NCBI GenBank assembly: GCA_900545245.1
Contig: UQYV01000009.1
Span: 27,054-91,053 of the forward strand
Origin: an uncultured Bacteroidales bacterium
Lineage (GTDB): Bacteria > Bacteroidota > Bacteroidia > Bacteroidales > UBA932
Length of the DNA: 64,000 nucleotides
Reading direction: 5' to 3'
Position numbers and translations under genes: made by a program. Below are positions 50,594 to 58,700 of the stretch, piece by piece (position 1 is the stretch's first letter; every line of letters begins with the position of its first letter). The notes beneath the pieces are model-generated. The model was not told the origin of the DNA. It saw only the letters and a list, made by a program, of their open reading frames with translations, and made no database searches.

Positions 50594-51256
50594 TTAGAAG
50601 AAAACCTGTCTTGCGCGTTCCTTGGTTTGAGCTGATGCGGTGAACGGAATCCTTGTGGTGTAGCCCTCTTTCGCTGCGACAATCATCTTGGTAGGCCAGT
50701 CGAAGATGTCTCTGTTCCACTGGAATACGCTGTCGTTGTAGAGAGCGCGAGCCGCAGTGATTTCCTTCTGGAGATAGGAGTTCTGCTGCATCGCATCGGC
50801 AATGGAGGCGTGCGCCTTGAGTTCAGGATAGGCTTCGACCTGCGGGAAGAGGCGGGCGTAGGCATTGTCGATGTTTTGTGCCACTGTGTTTCTGTCGGCT
50901 TGAGGATTGATGCCTCCACGGTAGGCGGAAATGGTCTTCATCACATCTTTGTCCAACTCGATGGCCTTTTCAAGCAGCGGAGCCACATTCTGGAGAATCT
51001 GCACCCTCTGTTCGAGGTAGTTGTCGATGTTGGATGCCTCTGCCTGAATCTTTTGCTGAAGTTGCTGGAAGTAGTTCTTGGCCTTGATTTTCATAATCTG
51101 GAAGATGACTCCCGGCAAAATTCCGCACACCCACAGACATATTTCAAAAATCACGGAGCCCACTCCTGTCTTGACCGGAAGTTGCTTTTCAATGACGTTC
51201 ACATCACGTCCGGCTTCATTCACAACCGGATTCATTTCGTCCAATTCGTTTGCCAT
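50594..51256 (-). CDS. LemA family membrane protein
   Basis: The 220-residue protein has one N-terminal membrane segment (SVIFEICLWVCGILPGVIFQ). A helical coiled-coil domain follows with family features: YFQQLQQKIQAEASNIDNYL, QRVQILQNVAPLLEKA and AYPELKAHASIADAMQQ. The C-terminal FDWPTKMIVA segment is related to the usual LemA F-P-x-x-x-I-A. LemA proteins are widespread, with an N-out/C-in topology and no defined biochemical activity. It heads a minus-strand operon with DUF3137 and the YiiX-like hydrolase. Confidence 0.88.
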   Translation of the reverse strand: MANELDEMNPVVNEAGRDVNVIEKQLPVKTGVGSVIFEICLWVCGILPGVIFQIMKIKAKNYFQQLQQKIQAEASNIDNYLEQRVQILQNVAPLLEKAIELDKDVMKTISAYRGGINPQADRNTVAQNIDNAYARLFPQVEAYPELKAHASIADAMQQNSYLQKEITAARALYNDSVFQWNRDIFDWPTKMIVAAKEGYTTRIPFTASAQTKERARQVFF

Positions 51257-51297
51257 AGTTTTTAGGATTTTTCAATTGTTTATGATTACAAATATAA

Positions 51298-51702
51298 TTA
51301 ATTATTTTTCCATCTGTTGTAGACGAAGCGGCCGGCTGCAAACAGCAGCATCGGGCCGAGTCCGGAGTAGAACGATGCGATGAATTCGTCGGGGATTCCC
51401 GGTATGAATTTGAGTGCCATTCCAAGCCCCAGCATAAAGATAATCAAAAGCCATCCGCGAACAGGGAATGTCTTGAGCGGATTGGTCTTTTCACTCTGTG
51501 AGGCGATGTGGACGGAGTATTTGTCGACGGCTCCCCGGAACATAAAAAAGAATCCGATGAGGACCGCTATTGTGATGAGCAGCAGCCACCATAGTTTTTC
51601 CGTCGGCATAGTGAGATATACCTTAACCCCTTTGACGCTGATGATGACTCCCGGAATGCCCCAAAGCACCGCAGCAATGTAGTATAGGGCGTTTTTCTTC
51701 AT
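51298..51702 (-). CDS. Small four-helix membrane protein, unknown
   Basis: The protein has 134 residues from ATG 51702. Four hydrophobic segments are seen: ALYYIAAVLWGIPGVIISVK, LWWLLLITIAVLIGFFFMF, GWLLIIFMLGLGMALKFI and FYSGLGPMLLFAAGRFVY. No known family was recognised. It lies upstream of LemA on the same strand (41-bp gap) and may share its envelope-related function. The promoter -7 candidate lies at 51721-51728. Confidence 0.6.
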   Translation of the reverse strand: MKKNALYYIAAVLWGIPGVIISVKGVKVYLTMPTEKLWWLLLITIAVLIGFFFMFRGAVDKYSVHIASQSEKTNPLKTFPVRGWLLIIFMLGLGMALKFIPGIPDEFIASFYSGLGPMLLFAAGRFVYNRWKNN

Positions 51703-51720
51703 ATCGAGACGATTTGTCAA

Positions 51721-51728
51721 CAAATTTA
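51721..51728 (-). promoter_or_regulatory. Predicted -7 element (TAAATTTG) for the membrane protein/LemA operon
   Basis: On the minus strand the octamer matches TAnnTTTG, 19 bp upstream of ATG 51702. It may drive the membrane protein, LemA, DUF3137 and YiiX genes together. Confidence 0.5.
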
Positions 51729-51791
51729 GTAAATTTACAGCGAATTCCTATAGGTGTTCGTTTTTTTGCGTATAATAATTGGAAAGAAAAA

Positions 51792-51835
51792 GTGCGTGGG
51801 TTTTAACTCCTAAGGAGATGAATGAACCCGCACAC
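51792..51835 (+). other. Nested hairpin in the leader of the DUF6150 gene
   Basis: Outer arms GTGCGTGGGTT and AACCCGCACAC are mostly complementary. They enclose CTCC-TAA-GGAG, which contains a Shine-Dalgarno-like AAGGAG. A short frame, MNEPAHIKII, would start in the loop. This could be a structured leader that senses expression state; it ends 23 bp before ATG 51859. Confidence 0.35.
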
Positions 51836-51858
51836 ATAAAAATAATATAATTTAGGAT

Positions 51859-52197
51859 ATGAAAAAGTTAATCGTCGCAATCGTTTTTTGTCTGTGTGCG
51901 TTCTTTGGAGCGAAGGCTCAGACAATCTACAGCTGTCAGTATCGGAGCGATGCGGACGTGAAGGTCTATGTCACGAATTACAAAAGCGAGGCGGATTTGG
52001 TGGTGTATAGATGCGACTACCGCAGCGACGCCAACGGGAATGACGGTCTGTGGTATTTCGTGAAGTATAAAAGTGAAGCGAAGAAAAGAATTTATTTCGT
52101 CAACTACCGCAGCGAGGCCGACGTAGTCATCTATTTCACTTCCTACCGCAGTGAAGCGGGCTGGCGGGACAAGAGCAAGCAGTATCTGTTCTATTGA
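51859..52197 (+). CDS. DUF6150 repeat protein, exported
   Basis: The 112-residue protein has a signal peptide ending GAKAQ. The mature part consists of six short repeats of the form (x)xY-(R/K)-S-(E/D)-A-x-x-x-(I/V)-Y, for example QYRSDADVKVY, NYKSEADLVVY and NYRSEADVVIY. This is the DUF6150 pattern and suggests a small all-beta fold with Tyr ladders. Function is unknown. It is monocistronic, convergent with the following minus-strand gene. Confidence 0.75.
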   Translation: MKKLIVAIVFCLCAFFGAKAQTIYSCQYRSDADVKVYVTNYKSEADLVVYRCDYRSDANGNDGLWYFVKYKSEAKKRIYFVNYRSEADVVIYFTSYRSEAGWRDKSKQYLFY

Positions 52198-52220
52198 TTC
52201 TGTTCCGGTCGTGGCTTCAA

Positions 52221-53135
52221 CTAATTGTCCTTGTTAGACTTCCATAGGATGTAGCTCTCATACTTGTATTTCGACACCCTCTGCTCCGAGAACTCTTCCA
52301 CATTGCCATTCTCGTCGTGCCGGAATCCATACGATGAGCTTCCTACGAGATAGATGGCATTGTTCACACCGAGGTCAACGAGCGCCTGAGCGAAGTCGTG
52401 GAACGATTCTGGAGTTTCGCTCTTGACAACAAAAATTTCACCGGCACGCTCGCATAGTGCCTTGCGTATAGATTTGTTCTTCGGCTCATTCTCAATCAAT
52501 CGCTTATTTTCGACTAGCGGATACTGGCGGAAGAAATACCCTTCCTTTTCTGTCGCTTCTTCGAAGAGGGGAGAGTTGTCGGCCACGCCAATGCTGAGTT
52601 TGCCATCAATGATACTGCAGTAACCTTTCTTGGAAAGCCCCCAGGCAAGAGGGGTGCCTTTCAGCACGAAAGCTCCTACAATCTTTTTGTTATCTCTCCG
52701 TATGTCAGCGGCCTGGGTGGCAAGAATAATGTTTTTGTCCTTGTAGTTCGGCGCTCTCAGACATAGTTCAGGAGTGGCGTTGTGCGGGATGTAAATGCTG
52801 AGTGGAATGTCATTTATGGTCTTTTGGATGAGTTCGGTATATGAGAGACCTGTGGTGTCGGAATAATCACCGAAGGGTTTTATACATTCTCTCTCATCCG
52901 GCTTCACAACATTGAGGGAATCTCCGCTCTCAAACAAGCCCGGTTCGTCCGCATCGCTTCTGTCTTTTCCTACAAGGAAGACAATCAACGTAATTGTCAG
53001 AAGGACAGCCAAAACCGTAAGAGTCAAAACTATAATCCTTTCTGTTTTGCGACTTTGCTGCCGGTCGTCTTGCGGCGGCCGGTCGGAACCGATGATACGT
53101 ATCTCATCGTCCTTTATGTTCCATTCGTTACTCAT
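52221..53135 (-). CDS. Membrane-anchored protein, distantly phosphodiester-glycosidase-like
   Basis: The protein has 304 residues from ATG 53135. A cytosolic tail of about 35 residues precedes one membrane helix (IIVLTLTVLAVLLTITLIVF), so the bulk is periplasmic. The outer domain has an order of motifs resembling NAGPA enzymes: IVGAFVLKG where N-A-G-Y-F is usual, IIDGKLSIGVADNSP, and ALVDLGVNNAIYLVGSSSYG where L-D-G-G-G-S-T is usual. The catalytic Asp and Gly residues are not conserved, so it may be an inactive or altered relative. The overlap of 8 bp with the LytTR gene shows one operon. Confidence 0.55.
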   Translation of the reverse strand: MSNEWNIKDDEIRIIGSDRPPQDDRQQSRKTERIIVLTLTVLAVLLTITLIVFLVGKDRSDADEPGLFESGDSLNVVKPDERECIKPFGDYSDTTGLSYTELIQKTINDIPLSIYIPHNATPELCLRAPNYKDKNIILATQAADIRRDNKKIVGAFVLKGTPLAWGLSKKGYCSIIDGKLSIGVADNSPLFEEATEKEGYFFRQYPLVENKRLIENEPKNKSIRKALCERAGEIFVVKSETPESFHDFAQALVDLGVNNAIYLVGSSSYGFRHDENGNVEEFSEQRVSKYKYESYILWKSNKDN

Positions 53136-53505
53136 TTCTTTCACGATTTTGTTTCTGCTCCACCAGTTCCTTCAATTTAATCAAGGCATCGCGTGATGCG
53201 GAAAGTTCTTTTCGAAGTCCCTTGCAGTCGGACATAACCAACAACTGCTTGGAGATGTCTATGTGATTGATAAAATCCAAATTTATGATTAGACCACGAC
53301 CGAGACGGATGAAATTGGTGATTCCGGAGCCCAATTGCTCCGCCATCAAAGCCTCGATTTGTCCGAGCTGTAGAGATACCAGCGTTTCGCGCCCGTCCAG
53401 AGTCACCACACTGGAATAATTGCCATCAGCGGACACGCAAATTAGCGTATCCAGAGGAAAGCGATGCAATTCTGTTCCTTTTGTTATGACAATGTGACTG
53501 AGCAT
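53128..53505 (-). CDS. LytTR DNA-binding protein without receiver domain
   Basis: The protein has 125 residues from ATG 53505. The LytTR fold is recognised from ICVSADGNYSSVVTLDGRE, LVSLQLGQIEALM and FIRLGRGLIINLDFINHID. There is no response-regulator receiver, so the signal must arrive another way, perhaps through the membrane protein encoded by the overlapping downstream gene. A -7 box (TACCTTTG, 53522-53529) stands just upstream, within reach of the pbpC stop. The C-terminal tail is basic/acidic and helical. Confidence 0.85.
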   Translation of the reverse strand: MLSHIVITKGTELHRFPLDTLICVSADGNYSSVVTLDGRETLVSLQLGQIEALMAEQLGSGITNFIRLGRGLIINLDFINHIDISKQLLVMSDCKGLRKELSASRDALIKLKELVEQKQNRERNE

Positions 53506-53521
53506 AGTTTTGTACGACTTA

Positions 53522-53529
53522 CAAAGGTA
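53522..53529 (-). promoter_or_regulatory. Predicted -7 element (TACCTTTG) of the LytTR operon
   Basis: The octamer matches TAnnTTTG on the minus strand, 17 bp before ATG 53505, in the short gap after pbpC. The -33 box is not evident. Confidence 0.45.
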
Positions 53530-53549
53530 GCATTCTCTGTCGAAATCTG

Positions 53550-55781
53550 TCACATTCCAAGGATTTTAATTGTTATTTCTTCTTTATTTCCTTCGTCATC
53601 CACGGCTGTAAGACGATGTAAACCGGGGGGAATATCAATTATAAATGTGTGAATGTCGGTGGTCTTGTCAAGGTATTCGTTGTCCAGGTGCCAGTATACT
53701 ACGGCATCGCTGCGGGAATGGATCATTTCGCAGCGGATACCGGGGGAACTGCCGTCCATCTGTTTCGCGGGTGACAAAACTGCACCGTCAGAGGGGTATG
53801 CAAAGTGCATAACTTCGCTTCCTTCAGTATCAGTCCGGGGCAGTGGGCGGTAATCCTGATGTTTGATACGATAGTACTTTTCCATAATTGGCGGCAACAC
53901 AAACCACTTTTCGCCTTTGACTTCACGATGATAGGGACAGGTTTCTCCATTCGCGGCCGCCGCCGGCACTCTCATCCGCTTTTTGTGCGGGCAATCCCGC
54001 CCCGCAAGATAGCCGCTTTCGGGGCAGATGTCAAGTTCTACGCCTCCCGAGGGCTCTTCAAACCATCCGGTTGGAGGAAGCATATTGAACAAATCGAACA
54101 TAATTGGACCGGCTGTCAGTGCCCCTGTGAGCCCGGGAGCAGAGTTGCCTTCGGCATTCCCCGCCCATACGCCAACCACATAGTCGGGAGTGATACCTAT
54201 AGCCCAAGCATCACGGGAGCCATAGCTGGTGCCGGTTTTCCAAGCCACTTTTCTGAGAGAACTCAAACTCCTCCAGTCCATACGGTCCGGCCTGCCCACC
54301 CCACTCATTGCTTCAAGCATATACCATACGGCTGTTTTGTCAGAAAACTTGGACGAAGACAAATCCTGATAAGCACTTGCGATTCTTGAATAAACTCCCA
54401 CAATATCTCTCAGACTGGCCTCAGAACCTCCCAGAATTAACGAAAGTCCATATTCTTCCGCTTTTCTTTTCAGCGTTGAAACGCCCTCTTTCTGCAACTT
54501 CTTGACAAATCTTGATGTTCCGAACTGCTTTAAAAGATAGACATTTGGAATGTTCAGCGAACGGGCGAGAGCTTCATCGGCAGGCACTGCGCCGTCGTAG
54601 CTCAGGTCGAAATTTTTGGGCGAAAAGCCTCCGAAATTGCTTGGGATATCCGGCAGAAGGGACTTTGGAAGAATTGTTCCTTCTTGTAATGCAGCGCAAT
54701 ACAGCAGCGGTTTCAATATACTTCCTGTGCTCCTGGGCGAGTTGGCTATATCCACCCAGTTGCCGGGACGCTTCGCCAGAATGTCCGCATTACCGCAATA
54801 TGCGATTGTCTCTCCCGTGCGCACATCCGCGATGATGGCGGCAAGGTCGTTGATCCCGCTTTCGGAAAGGTCTTGACGCCAATATTTTAAGGACTCTTCC
54901 ACCCGTTTCTGCAGGCTTAGACGAATGCCGGTTTTGACAAGCATTCCACGGAAAAGTTTGTTGTATTCTTCGACCAGATGAGGACAATATGCGGGTAGGG
55001 GGTGGACCTGCCCGATGAGCGGCTCCCCGATTGCGCTCTCGTATGTGTATTCGTCCATATAACCCTTATCTTTCAGTCTGAGCAGCAGACGGTTACGCTT
55101 TTCCAACAGACAATTGCGGTTTTGCGAGAGATTGATGGATGAGGGCGCATTGGGGAGCACGGCAAATGTGGCCGCCTCTGCCCAGGAAAGTTCATCCGCA
55201 TCTCGGCCCAGATAGCGCCAGGCGGCAGCATCTATCCCGACGACATTTCCTCCAAATGGAGCGTAAGAGGCATAGAGCGCCAATATCTCATCCTTGGAGT
55301 AACGGGCCTCCAGACGGGTTGCCAGGAACATCTCCACCATCTTTTGCCAAACGGTTCTTTCTCTCTGTCTTGAAAGACGGATGACTTGCATTGAGATGGT
55401 GCTGGCTCCACTTACCCTGTGTCCGCCCCGGATGTTCTGGACCAGTGCTCGGCAGATGGCTCTGGGGCTTACTCCCGGGTGGTAGCGGAAACTCCTGTCT
55501 TCGAATTGAATCAGGGCCGTAGCATATTTCTCGGGGACGGAGTTGTGCGGAGGGAAACGCCATTGCCCGTCTTCGGCTATCCTGGCACCAAGAAGTTCTC
55601 CGTCACAGTCTACGACCACGGTGCTGTAGGCTGTCCCTTCGAAGAGATTTCCGGGCAGACAGAAGATCCAAAGGATCAAAAAGGCACAGAAGACCATCAG
55701 CAGGTATATTTTCACCAGCTTGCGCATACTCATTGGCTTGCGCATATTTACAAGCTTGCGCATACTTATTGGCGTACGCAT
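53550..55781 (-). CDS. pbpC: Penicillin-binding protein 1C
   Basis: The protein has up to 743 residues. A membrane helix (IYLLMVFCAFLILWIFCL) precedes a glycosyltransferase-51 domain (QFEDRSFRYHPGVSP with catalytic Glu; GASTISMQVIRL). A transpeptidase domain has S-I-L-K in PRSTGSILKP, SLN, and KTG in VAWKTGTSYGS. A C-terminal BiPBP_C domain (MHFAYPSDGAVLSPAKQ) completes the PbpC architecture. The gene overlaps the alpha-2-macroglobulin gene by 16 bp, a pairing known from enterobacteria (yfhM-pbpC). The N-terminus holds four in-frame ATGs within an 18-bp repeat, so the exact start is uncertain (55781, 55763, 55745 or 55727). Confidence 0.93.
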   Translation of the reverse strand: MRTPISMRKLVNMRKPMSMRKLVKIYLLMVFCAFLILWIFCLPGNLFEGTAYSTVVVDCDGELLGARIAEDGQWRFPPHNSVPEKYATALIQFEDRSFRYHPGVSPRAICRALVQNIRGGHRVSGASTISMQVIRLSRQRERTVWQKMVEMFLATRLEARYSKDEILALYASYAPFGGNVVGIDAAAWRYLGRDADELSWAEAATFAVLPNAPSSINLSQNRNCLLEKRNRLLLRLKDKGYMDEYTYESAIGEPLIGQVHPLPAYCPHLVEEYNKLFRGMLVKTGIRLSLQKRVEESLKYWRQDLSESGINDLAAIIADVRTGETIAYCGNADILAKRPGNWVDIANSPRSTGSILKPLLYCAALQEGTILPKSLLPDIPSNFGGFSPKNFDLSYDGAVPADEALARSLNIPNVYLLKQFGTSRFVKKLQKEGVSTLKRKAEEYGLSLILGGSEASLRDIVGVYSRIASAYQDLSSSKFSDKTAVWYMLEAMSGVGRPDRMDWRSLSSLRKVAWKTGTSYGSRDAWAIGITPDYVVGVWAGNAEGNSAPGLTGALTAGPIMFDLFNMLPPTGWFEEPSGGVELDICPESGYLAGRDCPHKKRMRVPAAAANGETCPYHREVKGEKWFVLPPIMEKYYRIKHQDYRPLPRTDTEGSEVMHFAYPSDGAVLSPAKQMDGSSPGIRCEMIHSRSDAVVYWHLDNEYLDKTTDIHTFIIDIPPGLHRLTAVDDEGNKEEITIKILGM

Positions 55782-55788
55782 ACTCGGG
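55717..55788. repeat. Four 18-bp tandem repeats over the pbpC start
   Basis: Units at 55717, 55735, 55753 and 55771 have the form AGCTTGCGCATACTYATT on the plus strand, with few differences. On the coding strand each unit supplies an ATG and one six-residue block (MRTPIS, MRKLVN, MRKPMS, MRKLVK). The two distal units overlap the end of the alpha-2-macroglobulin gene. Confidence 0.9.
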
Positions 55789-58700
55789 CACTACCCGTAT
55801 TGGATTTATAATCGGCATTATACATATCCTCACATAAGATTTCCGGCAGATGGAAACTTCCTTGATATGCGGCCTGCAGACGCACAGAGAACTGACGGGA
55901 AGATCCGGCTCTGAGCGTGAAATACCAGCGTATCCCATTGTCACGAATGTCGCGATACTCACCGCTGTCTTCGCCCTCACCGAGGAGTCTGTCGTTCCAG
56001 ATTTCCCATCCCGAAGGGGCAGTGAAGGAGAGGGCCATCGATTCGCTGGAAGTGGTCCCGGTGAGTTCATTCACCGTGATGACTGCGCGAAATTCCGTAC
56101 CCTGTTTCAGATTCTCCACCTGAAGCGGTTTCCCGTCCAAAGTCTGCCATTTCACCGATACATTCACGCCATTGGATGCTGGTTTGACCATTTCATTGAT
56201 GTCTGCCCGCGTGCGGACTGTGAGGTTGGTGTAGATGCGGGACTCTCCATTATTGCGGATATGTACTTGTCCGGGGGCAAAGTCAAGAGTGCGGTTGATG
56301 ACGCTGCGGGCTTTCCGGATGCCTTGAAGCGCTTCGTCACTCTGATAGAAGGAAACCTTGGATACGGCTGTCCCCACATTCGCAGCCAATGCGCTCATAG
56401 ATTTGGCGGTCCAGGCCAGTTCCTGGGTAGAAGCGTTACGGAAAGAAAACTCTCCAGCAACTTTGACTGCGAGTTCCAGGGCTTTATCCACATTGCCGGT
56501 CTCAACCATCGCATCCAGAATCATCGCTTCGTCCCGCAAAGACGACCACCAAGTTTCACCCAGGCCGTTGGAGGGAGTTGAAATGCTGATAAGAGAGTTT
56601 TCCGTAAGTCGCCTTCCCAGCTCTGTTTTGCCGGCAACAGCATAGGCTGCAGAAAGTCTCCAGCGTGCCTGTAAGGAAATTTCGGATGTTTCCTTGAGGC
56701 GATTCATCGCAGCCCAATCCGGATTTTTTGCAAGGGCCAGGGTGTAGAGGCGATAGGCCTGGTCGAGGTCGTTGAGATTATTGCGTTTGCAATGCTTATA
56801 GTTCCGGGCAGATTGTTTTTGGAATTTGACCCAGTTGTCAATTGCTTGTTGCTGCACCTGAAAGCCCTGTCTTTCTGCTTCCATAAGCACTTGTCCCGCC
56901 ATTGAACTTGCCCAATGATTGGAATACGCATTGCCTGGCCAATAAGCGAAGCCTCCATCCGGAACTTGTCTTGATGCAAGGCGTGACAGGATGTCCGGGA
57001 GCAATCTCTCTGCTTCCGCTTTATCTGCTTCACTTAGGAAGTTTCGGGCATAAAGGAGGAAGAAAGCGTTGGAAGAGAGTTGTTCGGTGCAGAGATGCTT
57101 GTATGCGTGTACGAATTCAAATGCTCCTATGAAGTCTATGGCCGGGAAACCTGCGATTTCGAGCACTGCTGATTCGCCTTCTTCCGGATTGCGGCCTTTC
57201 CAGGAGAAGTCGGCTTGCTCACCGGGTGAAAGCATCTTGGAGAAGGTTTCTGCCTTGGCGGGATTTGGATTCTCAACATCAATGTAAATGGTTTCGTGCG
57301 CCTTGAATCCGCCTCCTTCCGCTGTCAAACTCACTTTTGCCTGCCCGGATTTGGCGGTGTCGGTCTTAAGAGAAAACGCCACCAGACTGTCTCCCGGACA
57401 GGAAAAACTAAGCTTCTGGGATGCCTCCCCCACAATCCTTGCCGGGCCGGAAACTTCAACTTTCACCATTACATCTTTCACGCCCTCTTCCATAGCAAAC
57501 ACGTTGACGGGAAGTTTTACCGATTCGCTCGGAGACAGTCTTCTTGGAAGCGTCGAGAGCAGCATCAGCGGAGAACGGACTATGATGGATTTCTCTGCAT
57601 TGCCATAAGCTCCGGCGTGACTTGCGACGACCATAACTCTCAAGCTACCCACATACATCGGAAGGTCAATCTTATGCGTGGCGGTGCCGCCGTTAAGTGT
57701 GAAAGGCCCCAGGAACTTGACAACCGGACGGAAGCGGTTTTCTTTCTTTGTACCACGCAGGGCCATATCCCCGCCGAGAGAAAGCACCTGTGTGAATCTG
57801 CCGGCGTATGCGCCTATGACATCGTCGTACATATCCCAGGTTCTCACTCCAAGGGCCTCCCTTTCATTCATGGCAGACCACGGATTCGGTGTCCGGAAGG
57901 CGGTCAAATCCAGTAATCCCTCATCTACGACAGCCAGTGTGTAGGTCATCGGCTTGCCTTTTTCTTCTTTTATGCGCAGGCTGAAAGGGGTTTGCGGGCA
58001 AACCACATCGGGGCAGTCGATAACGGGTGTCAGATGCGATGCCGGATTGCTGACGCTGATGTTTTGCACGCCGTACATCCGGATAGGCAGGTCATTCACA
58101 GTCTGCCTATGCGGTTGAAGCAGCGTGATGTGAATGTAAAAATTCGGAGCCATTTCCTCACTGATGCGGAATTTCCAGGCAGTCTCTCCGTTTCCGGATG
58201 TAGCCACCCATTTACGGGAAATCACACCGGCGGAGTTTTCAAAAGAAACAAGCGCGTGACCGCCCTCAGACACGGGCAGATATACTGTTGCCGTCTCGCC
58301 AACTTCATAACTGCGCTTGTCTGTGGTGAAGGAGAGCATTGAGAGTGCCTCCGGGTCAGATTTGCTTGAATGACCTCGCCAAAGAGGCCAGTCCACGAAG
58401 AAAGTTCCTCCCGTTGTGTGACCGCTCTCAATGTCTTGCACCAGAATGAGGAATTTGCCGTAATCCGGGTACTTGACCCTGAAAGATACTGCTGTGGAAG
58501 CTTGGGTGCAGGTGATTCTCCCGGATGTTTCCAATTCAGCGGATTTGCCGCTTACATAGCGATCCAAATTTCTGGAGTCACATTCCCACCACCAGTTCCA
58601 TCCAAGACGATAGATTTTGTATTCAAGTTTCCGTCCTGAGGCTGCCTTGCCATTCACATCCACTGACACCAACTTGAAAACAATGTCCTTGTCAGTCTCA

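Noticed and set aside
57296..57916. Plus-strand open frame inside the alpha-2-macroglobulin gene
   Set aside because: It is antisense to a conserved domain, with Cys/His/Arg-rich low-similarity sequence and no start signal.
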